Shown: positions 8,869 to 17,393, numbered from the stretch's first letter. The stretch is 49,216 bases of DNA from CAVWDI01 sp046259385 (GCA_046259385.1 JBJYWI010000020.1:1-49216); one strand, 5' to 3'. Notes: generated by a model from the sequence alone, not told the origin. A program made the numbers and translations.

Positions 8869-9872
8869 AAGAAGCCCTTTTGTACGAAAAATTAGAAAAT
8901 TCAAGTGTGCGCTGTAATCTATGTGCTCACTACTGTGTTATTTCAGAGGGGAAACTGGGAGCTTGCTGTGTGCGAAAGAATATTGATGGAAATCTATACA
9001 CGCTTGTTTACGGGCGCTGTATAAGCAGGGGAGTGGATCCAGTTGAAAAGAAACCGCTTTATCATTTTTATCCTGGAACTGGCGCGTATTCAATAGCTAC
9101 ACCCGGATGTAATTTCCGCTGTATGTGGTGCCAGAATGCGGATATCGCCCACATGCCCAGAGAGCAGGAACAAATTATTGGTTCGGAAATTTCACCACAG
9201 GAGATTGTTTCGGCTGCGCGCCGTTCTGGCTGCCGCAGTATTGCCTATACATACACAGAACCAACAATTTTTTACGAGTATGCGTACGATATCGCCCGGA
9301 AGGCGCATGATTACGGGATCGCCAATATTTTTGTGACGAATGGATATATGACTGCCCAGATGCTGGATTCAATTTACCCATATCTGGATGCAGCTAATGT
9401 TGATTTGAAGGCTTTCAGGGAAAAAACATACCATCGGTTGGTCGGAGCTGGATTGGCGCCAATTCTGGAAAGCATGAAGCGAATGAAAGAACAGGGTATC
9501 TGGCTGGAGGTAACTACTCTGGTCATACCAGGCGTTAATGATGATTCTGAAGAATTAAAAGATGCAGCAAGCTTCATCGCCAATGAACTGGGTGTAGACG
9601 TACCCTGGCATATTAGCCGTTTTCACCCTTCCTATAAAATGACTGATAGACCTCCAACACCAATCTCGACGCTGGAAAAAGCTAGGGAGATCGGAAAAGA
9701 ACAGGGTTTACTCTATATTTATCTGGGTAATGTACCAGGAGATTCGAATACAAATTGTTACCGCTGCGGTAAATTATTGATCCAGCGAATCGGTTACTGG
9801 GTCGAACGAAACGATATAGAGGATGGAAAGTGTCCGAAGTGTGGCGCTGTGATCGCTGGCGTATGGGATTGA
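8865..9872 (+). CDS. amrS: AmmeMemoRadiSam system radical SAM enzyme
   Basis: A 335-residue radical S-adenosylmethionine enzyme. The N-terminal part has CNLCAHYCVI and GACCVRKN, typical of the AmmeMemoRadiSam family, then the catalytic [4Fe-4S] motif CNFRCMWCQN near residue 85, SIAYTYTEPTIFYEY and NVDLKAF barrel strands. The C-terminus adds a zinc ribbon with CYRCG and CPKCG. The reaction is not established; relatives are related to pyruvate formate-lyase activating enzymes and are usually paired with AMMECR1 and Memo proteins. Those partners are often fused or adjacent but are not in this window. The next gene, 84 bases downstream, is the selenoprotein gene. Confidence 0.9.
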   Translation: MKEALLYEKLENSSVRCNLCAHYCVISEGKLGACCVRKNIDGNLYTLVYGRCISRGVDPVEKKPLYHFYPGTGAYSIATPGCNFRCMWCQNADIAHMPREQEQIIGSEISPQEIVSAARRSGCRSIAYTYTEPTIFYEYAYDIARKAHDYGIANIFVTNGYMTAQMLDSIYPYLDAANVDLKAFREKTYHRLVGAGLAPILESMKRMKEQGIWLEVTTLVIPGVNDDSEELKDAASFIANELGVDVPWHISRFHPSYKMTDRPPTPISTLEKAREIGKEQGLLYIYLGNVPGDSNTNCYRCGKLLIQRIGYWVERNDIEDGKCPKCGAVIAGVWD

Positions 9873-9956
9873 AAACGCATTCTTTGATAATCCTTTATTC
9901 ACTGGGTTTGGGAAATATCCCGATAACTTAAGTATTAAATACGAAGAGGCAAGAAT

Positions 9957-10385
9957 ATGGATACAGAGAATAATATCCGTCAGACCACCATCCGAAAGGC
10001 AGGCTTGCTGGTAGAAAACGGGTATCATTGAGCAGAAGCGATAATGCTCTCCGTAGGAGAGTTGAAAATAAGTTCATTCGATCAACGGGTGGTGAAGATG
10101 ACAACCGGATTTGCTGGAGGTGTAGCCGATTCTAGAAAGGAATTATGTGGAGCATTTACATCCGGAGTTATGATCATAGGGGCGTTATACGGCTGGTCAA
10201 ATCTTAACGATGAGGATGTATTTTGTTTCCAGCAGGTTGAAAAATACAGGGATCGGTTTAGCCAGGTTATGGGTTCAATTTACTGCCCTCAGCTGAGAGC
10301 TGAAAAATATGGCTCTGGCAGGATAGAACCCTGTTCAGTCCTGGTTGAGAGAGCTGCGGACATACTTCTTGATGTGCTGGTATAA
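9957..10385 (+). CDS. C_GCAxxG_C_C family selenoprotein (in-frame TGA = Sec25)
   Basis: A 142-residue protein read through an in-frame TGA at 10029-10031. The frame opens with ATG at 9957 behind GAAGAGGC and continues unbroken on both sides of the TGA. The family has a first conserved cysteine in a GYNCAQA-like motif; here it reads GYH-U-AEAI, so the TGA sits exactly on that cysteine. Further conserved residues follow: FAGGVADSRKELCGAFTSG (Cys64), Cys90, Cys110 and Cys126. A SECIS-like hairpin lies at 10047-10061. The family is a putative redox protein, often found with electron-transfer functions, and selenocysteine members are known. A standard caller would start at the ATG at 10044 and lose the first 29 residues. 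No Sec-insertion genes are in the window. Confidence 0.85.
10047..10061 (+). promoter_or_regulatory. Bacterial SECIS-like hairpin
   Basis: CTCTCC (10047-10052) and GGAGAG (10056-10061) pair perfectly around the three-base loop GTA. The loop starts with G and begins 21 bases after the TGA at 10029-10031. Known bacterial SECIS elements place a guanine at the start of a small apical loop about 16-37 bases after the UGA, so both position and loop fit. The element lies within the coding frame, as expected in bacteria. Confidence 0.75.
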
Positions 10386-10427
10386 GTGCATTGGCAGAAA
10401 ATGAGGAAGTTTATCGAGGAGAAAAAG

Positions 10428-10856
10428 ATGGAAGTTCAGATAAAGGAGATGCAGATCGAGGACTATGATGAAATTCATGCACTCTGGCAATCAATCAATG
10501 AGATTGTGCTCTCTGAGGTTGATACGCGTGAGAGTATCGCCCGTTTTCTGGAGCGCAATCCGGGATTTAGCTATATTGCCATTGTTGAGGACAAGATAGT
10601 CGGAGCGGTATTATGCAGCCATGACGGACGGCGTGGCTATCTGGATCACCTTGCAGTTGAGGAAACACACCGCTTGCAAGGCATTGGTAAAGCCCTGGTT
10701 CTGCGCTGTCTGTATAACCTGATGCGGGTTGGGATAAGACGCTGGAACCTTTATGTTTTTGAAGGCAACCAGGAAGCAATCAAATTCTGGAAAAAAGTTG
10801 GCTGGTCACCAAAGCTGAATATGGTAATGATGTCCCAGCCGATATCACCTGCTTGA
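10428..10856 (+). CDS. GNAT family N-acetyltransferase
   Basis: A 142-residue single-domain acetyltransferase. Visible GNAT features are DYDEIHALWQSI at the first helix, a GRRGYLDHLAVEETHRLQGIGKALV core holding the acetyl-CoA pyrophosphate loop (QGIGKA), and the C-terminal NLYVFEGNQEAIKFWKKVGW segment. It is a relative of the YpeA-like protein at the start of the window but differs in the substrate-facing regions; the substrate is unknown. The ATG at 10428 is chosen because CGAGGAG lies six bases upstream; a GTG at 10386 is in frame but lacks a ribosome site. It follows the selenoprotein by 42 bases and ends at a strong terminator, so the two may share a transcript. Confidence 0.85.
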   Translation: MEVQIKEMQIEDYDEIHALWQSINEIVLSEVDTRESIARFLERNPGFSYIAIVEDKIVGAVLCSHDGRRGYLDHLAVEETHRLQGIGKALVLRCLYNLMRVGIRRWNLYVFEGNQEAIKFWKKVGWSPKLNMVMMSQPISPA

Positions 10857-10877
10857 AATTAATCTTAAATCAAAAAA

Positions 10878-10914
10878 AATAAACCCTGAAATACCAAAAC
10901 TTTCGGGGTTTATT
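10878..10914. terminator. Bidirectional intrinsic terminator
   Basis: AATAAACCCTGAAA (10878-10891) pairs with TTTCGGGGTTTATT (10901-10914), 14 pairs including one G-U, around a nine-base loop. An A-run precedes and a T-rich stretch follows, so it can act in both directions. It closes the GNAT transcription unit. Confidence 0.75.
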
Positions 10915-11069
10915 ATTATCAATAAGGATTGATTATGAGAAGTATTCTCAAATAGCATTTTCATTCCCCTGCCATATAAATTCTCTAAAAATGATCCTAG
11001 CTAAAAAAGAGTAAAATTTCATATGATATTCAATTGGTTGAATACTAAATGAAATAACCTGGTAGCAAG

Positions 11070-11708
11070 ATGATATTTATCGATAGCGCAAGTATCAACG
11101 AGATTAAATCCGCAATGGAGTTCGGGTGGGTGGATGGTGTGACCACAAATCCTATTCTGTTGGCGAAGGAAGACCGCGATCCGGTCTTATTATATAAAGA
11201 GATACGCGCTATCACCAGCGGCCCGGTTTTTTATCAGATAATGTCACGCGAGGTGGGAGAGATGCAGGATGAGGCAAGAAGAATATTTCAGGTCCTGGGT
11301 GATCAGCTTGTGCTAAAAATCATCCCGTCAGAAACTGGTTATAAATTTTGCTGCCGGCATTCGAAAGAATTTGATATATGCATTACAGCGGTGTACAGTC
11401 CGACCCAGGCTGCTGTCGCTTACAGTTCAGGAGCTAGATATGTGGCAGTTTATTACAATCGTGCCCAAAAGAAAACAGGTGATGCTGCTGGATTGATTGA
11501 TGCAATCTCTTCAATTCTTTCAGGTTCCAATACAGAAATTCTGGCTGCAAGCCTCAAATCTACAGATGAAGTAGCAACGGTTCTGAAATCAGGAGCCAAT
11601 CATATTGCAGCTCCGCTCACTGTTCTAAAAAAGATGATTAACCACGAATTATCCGACCAGGCGATTGCTGCGTTTTACCAGGACGGGATTGGAATAGATG
11701 AACTCTGA
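11070..11708 (+). CDS. Transaldolase-family aldolase (FSA/TalC-like)
   Basis: A 212-residue protein of the small transaldolase / fructose-6-phosphate aldolase family, at the usual short length. It has the N-terminal MIFIDSA strand, GVTTNPILL (the TTNP motif), the Schiff-base lysine strand LVLKIIPS near residue 91, ICITAVYSPTQA, the NR pair in YVAVYYNRAQ, and AASLKS near the C-terminus. Members make or cleave a C-C bond between dihydroxyacetone-type donors and glyceraldehyde-3-phosphate, or transfer dihydroxyacetone from sedoheptulose-7-phosphate; sequence alone does not separate the two. The residues after the lysine (ETGYKFC) differ from the classical pattern, so a changed specificity is possible. 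It is transcribed alone; its ribosome site is weak. Confidence 0.8.
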   Translation: MIFIDSASINEIKSAMEFGWVDGVTTNPILLAKEDRDPVLLYKEIRAITSGPVFYQIMSREVGEMQDEARRIFQVLGDQLVLKIIPSETGYKFCCRHSKEFDICITAVYSPTQAAVAYSSGARYVAVYYNRAQKKTGDAAGLIDAISSILSGSNTEILAASLKSTDEVATVLKSGANHIAAPLTVLKKMINHELSDQAIAAFYQDGIGIDEL

Positions 11709-11761
11709 ACAGAGAATGCATGGACTTAATTTGAATTTATTCCATGATTCTGGAGGTTAGA

Positions 11762-13153
11762 ATGATGTTTTCTCCCAAGCAATTCTTCCTGGCGTTTTTG
11801 ATATTCATTATTTCGATTCTGACTGCCTGCGCTGTATACCAGACTCCCACGCCTTCACCAAGCCAGGAACCTGCGACAGTAGAATCAGTTGAAGTGCAGC
11901 CAGAAACGCCGATCCCTGAAGAGATGCCCGAAATAACCTCAAAACTGGATGAAGAACCAATATTCGCCACCCCTACCTACTCTCCAACTTCAATGCCAGG
12001 ACCAATTGAAATTGTAATATCCAATATCGCTGAATCTACAGGCGCAGACCGAACTTATGTATTTGGATTGTCGGTTGAAGATTGGGCGAATCTGGCAGTT
12101 TCTATTCTGTTAGTTCTTGTAGGTACTTTAATCGTAAGCAGGATTTTATTAACCTTGTTGAGAAGCGCCGCGAAATCTTCCTCCTCCCCGTGGGTGGGAG
12201 AATTTGTTGAATTAACAAAATCTGAAATACGCTGGTTTATCGGAGTAATCATTTTACAATTTGGCACGAACCGCTTGAGATTTCTTTCACCGGGGACCCA
12301 GAACATCCTGGATCAAATTTATTTTTCTCTATACGTGTTCATTATCACCATTGCGATTTGGAAATTGATCGACCTCGGGGAAAAATGGTACGAAGAACAG
12401 CGAGTTGACAGGGATGAAGGCGGTGCAAGAGCTGAAGCGGTACTGCCGCTATTTAGGCGGACCCTGCGTGGCATTTTGATCATAGTTAGTTCAATCATAA
12501 TTCTGGACCGATTTGGAGTTAATGTGACTGCACTGACCGCTGCACTTGGCATTGGCGGTCTGGCGTTATCTCTGGCAGCTCAGGATACCCTGGCGGATAT
12601 GATAAGCGGATTGATTATCCTGATTGACCAGCCATTCAGAGTGGGTGATAGGATTGAAATTGAAAATCTGAATACCTGGGGGGATGTCGTTGATATTGGC
12701 ACCCGCACAACCCGCATCCGGACCAGAGACAACCGGATGGTTATCATACCAAACTCGTCTATCAGCAAGAGCCAGATTGTTAATTACACATATCCCTCTA
12801 CACAGTATAGGGTTCAAATTGAGATTGGTGTCGCTTATAACTCGAACCTTGAGAAAGTTAAAGAAATCATTGTTGACGCGGTTTCTGGGGTTGAAGGTGT
12901 TTTAATGGATAAATCGATCGACGCTCTATTTCTGGAATTCGGCGATACCTCGATGATTATTTGTGTTCGGTGGTGGATCGAATCCTATGTTGATACCCGC
13001 CGGATGTATGATAAAGTAAACACAGCACTTAAGGAAGCCTTAACTGAGGCCGGAATCGAGATGCCATTTACTACTTATGATGTAAATATCCGCCGGTATG
13101 AGAGTATCAACGATGGTGATTTAAAAAACGAAAATACTAGGGGAAAAAAGTGA
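11762..13153 (+). CDS. MscS family mechanosensitive channel with lipobox N-terminus
   Basis: A 463-residue membrane protein. Residues 1-23 look like a lipoprotein signal (FLIFIISILTAC, Cys23), followed by a Pro/Thr/Glu-rich linker to about residue 90. Then come three to four transmembrane helices and the MscS core, with the pore-lining helix TALTAALGIGGLALSLAAQD, the LADMISGLIILIDQPFRVGD segment and a cytosolic beta domain containing VIIPNSSI. MscS channels open under membrane tension to release solutes after osmotic downshock. The ATG at 11762 is preferred because GGAGG lies five bases upstream; an ATG at 11744 would overlap the ribosome site. Whether the lipobox is used is unclear. Confidence 0.85.
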   Translation: MMFSPKQFFLAFLIFIISILTACAVYQTPTPSPSQEPATVESVEVQPETPIPEEMPEITSKLDEEPIFATPTYSPTSMPGPIEIVISNIAESTGADRTYVFGLSVEDWANLAVSILLVLVGTLIVSRILLTLLRSAAKSSSSPWVGEFVELTKSEIRWFIGVIILQFGTNRLRFLSPGTQNILDQIYFSLYVFIITIAIWKLIDLGEKWYEEQRVDRDEGGARAEAVLPLFRRTLRGILIIVSSIIILDRFGVNVTALTAALGIGGLALSLAAQDTLADMISGLIILIDQPFRVGDRIEIENLNTWGDVVDIGTRTTRIRTRDNRMVIIPNSSISKSQIVNYTYPSTQYRVQIEIGVAYNSNLEKVKEIIVDAVSGVEGVLMDKSIDALFLEFGDTSMIICVRWWIESYVDTRRMYDKVNTALKEALTEAGIEMPFTTYDVNIRRYESINDGDLKNENTRGKK

Positions 13154-13225
13154 GCAAGTAACCGCTGGTCTGAAATGATAAAGAAGTAAATTTTTACCAA
13201 GATTACACTTGAATTTTATAAATTA

Positions 13226-13254
13226 TTGACATATGTTTTCGATTAAGGTAGTAT
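13226..13254 (+). promoter_or_regulatory. Predicted sigma-70 promoter
   Basis: A perfect -35 TTGACA (13226-13231) and a -10 TAGTAT (13249-13254) are separated by 17 bases. They lie about 100 bases upstream of the DUF1269 gene and are likely to drive it with the YtxH gene. Confidence 0.6.
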
Positions 13255-13354
13255 CCGCCTCGAGCCTTTGAGGATAATTGAATTGAGAAATTTGGGATAA
13301 TAAGTCATTTATAAAAAACCATCCTCTGATAAATATTATAAACAGGAGAAATTA

Positions 13355-13846
13355 ATGAGTGAATTAATCGTTTTCGCGTTTGATTCCGAATCCGGAGCGG
13401 GAGAACTGAGGGACGAATTGAAACGTCTTCAGAAGGAACATGTATTAAAGCTCGAAGATGCCGCAGTAGTTATCCGTAAAAAGGATGGCAAAGTAAAGGT
13501 AAACCAGGCGACTAGCCTCGTTGGAGTCGGGGCATTAGGGGGGAGCTTTTGGGGTTTGTTAATCGGCTTATTATTCATGGCTCCCTGGTTAGGACTGGCT
13601 GTTGGAGCAGTTACTGGCGCAATCGCTGGTAAATCTACTGATTTTGGTTTAGATGATGAATTTATCAAAGAAGTGGGCGAAACCGTTGAACCCGGACATT
13701 CTGCACTGTTTTTACTCGTTAGTGAAATTACCCCTGATAAAGTTCTTGATGATGTGAAGAGATATAATCCCAAAGTGCTGCGAACGTCTCTATCACAGGA
13801 AGATGAAGCCAAGCTGAAAGAGGCGTTTGCGTCTGAGGGAGAATAG
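13355..13846 (+). CDS. DUF1269 family membrane protein
   Basis: A 163-residue protein matching the DUF1269 family: SELIVFAFDSESGAGELRDEL at the N-terminus, VVIRKKDGKVKVNQ, a central glycine-rich hydrophobic hairpin (GALGGSFWGLLIGLLFMAPW, then LAVGAVTGAIAGKSTDFG), and FIKEVGETVEPGHSALFLLV. The family often appears with stress-response or envelope genes; its molecular function is unknown. The hairpin probably sits in or on the cytoplasmic membrane. It has an ACAGGAG ribosome site and is followed after 34 bases by the YtxH-like gene, probably as a two-gene operon under the promoter at 13226-13254. Confidence 0.85.
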   Translation: MSELIVFAFDSESGAGELRDELKRLQKEHVLKLEDAAVVIRKKDGKVKVNQATSLVGVGALGGSFWGLLIGLLFMAPWLGLAVGAVTGAIAGKSTDFGLDDEFIKEVGETVEPGHSALFLLVSEITPDKVLDDVKRYNPKVLRTSLSQEDEAKLKEAFASEGE

Positions 13847-13880
13847 TTTAATTTGTAGAAGAAATAAAAAGGAGATGACC

Positions 13881-14195
13881 ATGAGCAAAGGATCAAATTT
13901 TATGAGTTTTTTATCCGGCGCGGTTTTTGGTGCGATTATCGCACTATTATATGCGCCAACTTCAGGCGAGGAGCTGAGAGGCCAGATCCGAGATGAGGTT
14001 GATGTACGCTGGCAGCAAGCCTCAGAAGAGTTGGATAAAGCTTTGGAGAATGTTCAGGAGTCGATTGATGAAATGAGTGGAGAACTAAAAGCGTATTTTG
14101 AGCAGCTTTCAGCCAAGAGCAGCAAAGTAGTAGAGCAGATTGATGCTGGAATAGATATTGAACCTGAGTCGGGAGAAGAACCGTCGGAAGCATAG
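13881..14195 (+). CDS. YtxH domain protein
   Basis: A 104-residue protein with an N-terminal glycine-containing membrane helix (FLSGAVFGAIIALLYAPTSG) followed by GEELRGQIRDEV, the YtxH signature, then a long amphipathic helix with coiled-coil character (residues 40-90) and an acidic tail. YtxH-type proteins are small general-stress-associated membrane proteins of unknown biochemical role. The ATG at 13881 is chosen because AAAGGAG ends six bases upstream; the ATG at 13875 abuts the ribosome site. It follows the DUF1269 gene closely, and both encode glycine-rich membrane segments, which suggests a joint role at the membrane (inference). Confidence 0.85.
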   Translation: MSKGSNFMSFLSGAVFGAIIALLYAPTSGEELRGQIRDEVDVRWQQASEELDKALENVQESIDEMSGELKAYFEQLSAKSSKVVEQIDAGIDIEPESGEEPSEA

Positions 14196-14307
14196 ATACT
14201 TTTTTGAATTATCGAACTTCCTAGCTTTTACCGACAATAAAACAGAATTAAACCTATCGGCTGTTTCTTTATCCCTTTATTAAAAATTGTTTACAGATTC
14301 ATTAGCT

Positions 14308-14340
14308 GACCGGCGCGCCCACTGTGCCGGTCTTTTATTT
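14308..14340 (+). terminator. Intrinsic terminator
   Basis: GACCGGC (14308-14314) pairs with GCCGGTC (14326-14332) and is followed directly by TTTTATTT. It ends the DUF1269-YtxH transcript on the plus strand. Confidence 0.8.
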
Positions 14341-14433
14341 CAATATATAATATCTGGGCATTGATTAATTGTTCAAAAACATATAGGGATCAATAAGAAA
14401 AGAGTAAAAGTATATTTGGAACGGTAACGGGAT

Positions 14434-15651
14434 ATGGAATATAAGCATTTCTGGGACCAATTCCCATGGACAACTAAGTTTGTCCTTATCGTTCTCGTAG
14501 GGATGGTTGCGGTTCTATCAATTCTGACACTCCTGCGCATAGGCGATATCTCGTTTGATTTACCATCCCTGCCGGTTTCAAATTCCAACATTGTTGTCCC
14601 CACACCCATCAGCGGTGTCCCATCAGTATCAGCTTCAATGGATACGGAAATACGTCTCAATCCTGGTATGGGCGGAGAAATTATTGGGATGTTGAAAAAG
14701 AACCAGGAAGCACAGGTCAACGGTGTTTCCCTGGATGGACAGTGGGTGTTGATTTCGTTAATGCAGATGCAGAAAAGTGAAGGATGGGTATCTGCGTTTA
14801 CAGTCGATGGTCGGAATGTCGCTGAAGCGCCTGTTGTGGGTACAGACACTACTTCATCTTCTGAATTTGTACCTGATGAAACCACGCCAGCATTAACCGC
14901 GAATACTGACCTCGATATATTAAATGGTCCTGGCACAGAATACGGAAAAACCGGAGTGTTACTTGTGGGACAGAGCGCAGAGGTTCTTGGATATAGCTCA
15001 GATAATAATTACTGGGTGATTAAAGTGCCCTATGTCGATAGCGGGCGCGGTTGGGTAAATGCTGACTTGGTAACCCCCCAGAACACTTTTGGAGTCCAGG
15101 AAGTCGACTCCAGCAGCATTACACAAGCTGGAGGAGTGGATGCGGAAAACACACCCCTTGTCCAGGCGATTACCAATGTCAATATCCGAAGCGGACCCGA
15201 TTTGCAGTTTGGCAAAATCGGTTTATTAAGGGCCGGCGAGCAAGCCGAAGTGGTTGGGGTAAGCCGAGACCGTTTATGGTGGGCGATCAGTGTACCATTT
15301 GCTGGGATCGGGGAAGCGTGGGTAGCGGTGGATTATGTAGTTCCCCAGAATATTTTCGAAGTGCCTGAACTTGAACCAGCCCAACAAGGGGGAGAGCTGG
15401 CGGTTCCAGCGCCAGTTCCCGGTGAGCCCAGTGTAACTGCATCGGTGCTGGTTAATATCCGGTCCGGTCCAGGTACTACATACGAAATTATTGGTCGGTT
15501 GCAGCCGAGCCAATCCGCAAAAGCTGTGTACATTTCTTCCGATGCGGGATGGTGGGGGATAAGCCTGCCTGGTGCTCCGAACGGCGTTGCCTGGGTTGCA
15601 TCTGGTTTTGTGCAATCAAATAACACCGAAGGTCTTGAAGTGCACCCGTAA
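14434..15651 (+). CDS. Membrane-anchored protein with four SH3b repeats
   Basis: A 405-residue protein. A short cytoplasmic N-terminus and one membrane helix (residues 15-35, FVLIVLVGMVAVLSILTLL) anchor it; the rest is extracytoplasmic. Four bacterial SH3 repeats follow, at about residues 65-130, 150-215, 245-310 and 335-400. The third and fourth contain the classical NIRSGP element; the first (IRLNPG) and second (LDILNGPG) are diverged. Linkers are proline/threonine-rich. SH3b domains commonly bind cell-wall or surface polymers, but no catalytic domain is attached, so it may be an adaptor or adhesin (inference). It stands alone, convergent with the cobalamin-binding gene. Confidence 0.85.
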   Translation: MEYKHFWDQFPWTTKFVLIVLVGMVAVLSILTLLRIGDISFDLPSLPVSNSNIVVPTPISGVPSVSASMDTEIRLNPGMGGEIIGMLKKNQEAQVNGVSLDGQWVLISLMQMQKSEGWVSAFTVDGRNVAEAPVVGTDTTSSSEFVPDETTPALTANTDLDILNGPGTEYGKTGVLLVGQSAEVLGYSSDNNYWVIKVPYVDSGRGWVNADLVTPQNTFGVQEVDSSSITQAGGVDAENTPLVQAITNVNIRSGPDLQFGKIGLLRAGEQAEVVGVSRDRLWWAISVPFAGIGEAWVAVDYVVPQNIFEVPELEPAQQGGELAVPAPVPGEPSVTASVLVNIRSGPGTTYEIIGRLQPSQSAKAVYISSDAGWWGISLPGAPNGVAWVASGFVQSNNTEGLEVHP

Positions 15652-15699
15652 TTTCGTCTAATTATAGGAAATTGTTTTTGTCTGCCAGATCCAATTTAA

Positions 15700-17355
15700 T
15701 TAAAATAACCTGGCTATTCTATCGGCCTCACTTAACTTATTACCGCTTCTATTATCAACAGCGACGCATGCTCCCCTTCTGTCTATTAGGGATACAATTT
15801 CTCCACGCGCATAGGGGTTGTTTCTTAATTGAGGCGCGTCAAGAATTCCTGCTGTGACCGCTTTTGTCAGGGTTCCGGGATCTGTGAGTGGATCTTCAAC
15901 CTGCGGGTCTGATAATTCTTTTATGGCCTGGATTGTTACTTCCGCTTCCGATATCAATTCTTGCTTTCGTTCCTGCACTGTTTCATCGCTGGTCAAATCA
16001 ATCTGCCCTGCAAGGGCGTTTTCTATGGCGCGCTCACCGATTTTACAGGCTTCAATAACATCATTTGCGGTTGCGGCATGGTGGGCTTCTGTATGCCCGA
16101 CAATATGGATGATATGCGGTCTTAATGCGATTTGAACGTACACAGTTGTGGCAAGATGTGCGCGGGCAGCATCCGGATCAAGAGGATAACTGAGTAAACC
16201 AGTTCTTGTCTGTCTGAATATCTCAAATCCCGGGCTTTCCAACGGCTCTATTAAATCCAGCACCGCAAGCATTTTCGCCAGATCCATCCCATCGGACAGT
16301 TCTCCCGGACTGTTAAACATCAACTGCGCGAAATAATGTTTGACACCAAATCGTTTGGCGTTGTAAGCGGAGAGGTACGCTGAGACAACCGAGATCACAT
16401 CCGGAGCATCGCGCATGCCCCAGTGGTGCGGTTCGTTCAGCTCAACTGGTATATCCCGCTCCCCGTACCATGTCATCAATTTTTGATGTTCCCGGATTGA
16501 GCCTTTCAGGTCCCATGGTCCACGCCCGTCCATACGGTTAAACCAGAATAAAGGAACCGCGCACCAGGCGATATTAATTGTCTCAACGTACATCTCAGCT
16601 AGGCGGATAAAATCATCCGTGCCAGAATAAGTTCGCAACAACGGAAAGTTTCCACAGCGGCTGGCATTGAATAATTCACGGTAGTGCTCCGGTTTCCTGA
16701 CCGGGACTCCGCCTGCACCTGTCCGGCGCGGGTTCTGTTTTTCTGGTTTGAAGAAATTAGCCTGGGCGTCCTGGTCAATTCCTAGAGATATCACATCCAG
16801 TGTTTGACTTTCAGCAATTTTGGTAATTCCCTGGCGGGTCGCTTCAACTGTTGGTAGTCCAAAGTGATGTCGAATAATCGGCAGTGGATGTTTCCATTCA
16901 ATCCGCTCAACTGCAGATTGAGGGTAATCGAGGTTATCCGACACAGCCGGCTTTTCGGATTTAAGGTATCTAAATATACTATCGGCGGATTCGCCGCCTT
17001 CAAAAACCTGTTCGAAGAAACCCAGAGACCGCGCCCGGGCTGCAACAGGCGGGGTGCCACCAAAAGCAAAGCGTACTCCTGCTGAATAAAGGTCATCTGC
17101 CTGTTCGGCGAAATCTGCAAGCAAACGTTCCCCGGTTTCCGGCGTCAACCGGTAGGAGACCGCCACCATATCCGCATTATGTTCACGCGCTTGAGAGAGG
17201 ACTCTCTCAATGGGAACTGCAGGTCCGAGAAAAATGGTTTGCCAACCTGCAGATTCAGCCAATCGCAGAAATTTATTAACCCCAGCCACATGTACACATT
17301 CTCCCAATGCAGCGGCTACGACAACCCGCCTATCTTTTCCTTGATTCTCTTTCAT
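15700..17355 (-). CDS. Cobalamin-binding domain protein with mutase-like C-terminal region
   Basis: A 551-residue protein. Residues 10-130 look like a B12-binding Rossmann domain: VVVAAALGECVHVAGVNKFL, GWQTIFLGPAVPIERVL, ADMVAVSYRLTPE, and the FAFGGTPP strand. The base-off signature D-x-H-x-x-G appears as C20-V-H22-V-A-G25, so the lower-ligand histidine is kept while the aspartate is cysteine. The remaining 400 residues have an alpha/beta-barrel feel, with conserved-looking RMDGRGPWDLKGSIREHQ and ELNEPHHWGMRD, and vaguely recall glutamate-mutase-type catalytic chains; this is tentative. It may be a B12-dependent isomerase or methyl-transfer protein of unknown substrate. A leader with a short ORF and terminator lies directly upstream (17394-17535). 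Confidence 0.65.
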   Translation of the reverse strand: MKENQGKDRRVVVAAALGECVHVAGVNKFLRLAESAGWQTIFLGPAVPIERVLSQAREHNADMVAVSYRLTPETGERLLADFAEQADDLYSAGVRFAFGGTPPVAARARSLGFFEQVFEGGESADSIFRYLKSEKPAVSDNLDYPQSAVERIEWKHPLPIIRHHFGLPTVEATRQGITKIAESQTLDVISLGIDQDAQANFFKPEKQNPRRTGAGGVPVRKPEHYRELFNASRCGNFPLLRTYSGTDDFIRLAEMYVETINIAWCAVPLFWFNRMDGRGPWDLKGSIREHQKLMTWYGERDIPVELNEPHHWGMRDAPDVISVVSAYLSAYNAKRFGVKHYFAQLMFNSPGELSDGMDLAKMLAVLDLIEPLESPGFEIFRQTRTGLLSYPLDPDAARAHLATTVYVQIALRPHIIHIVGHTEAHHAATANDVIEACKIGERAIENALAGQIDLTSDETVQERKQELISEAEVTIQAIKELSDPQVEDPLTDPGTLTKAVTAGILDAPQLRNNPYARGEIVSLIDRRGACVAVDNRSGNKLSEADRIARLF

Positions 17356-17393
17356 GGATAACCCTTTATCGATGGCTATGGTAGTTATTTTAC

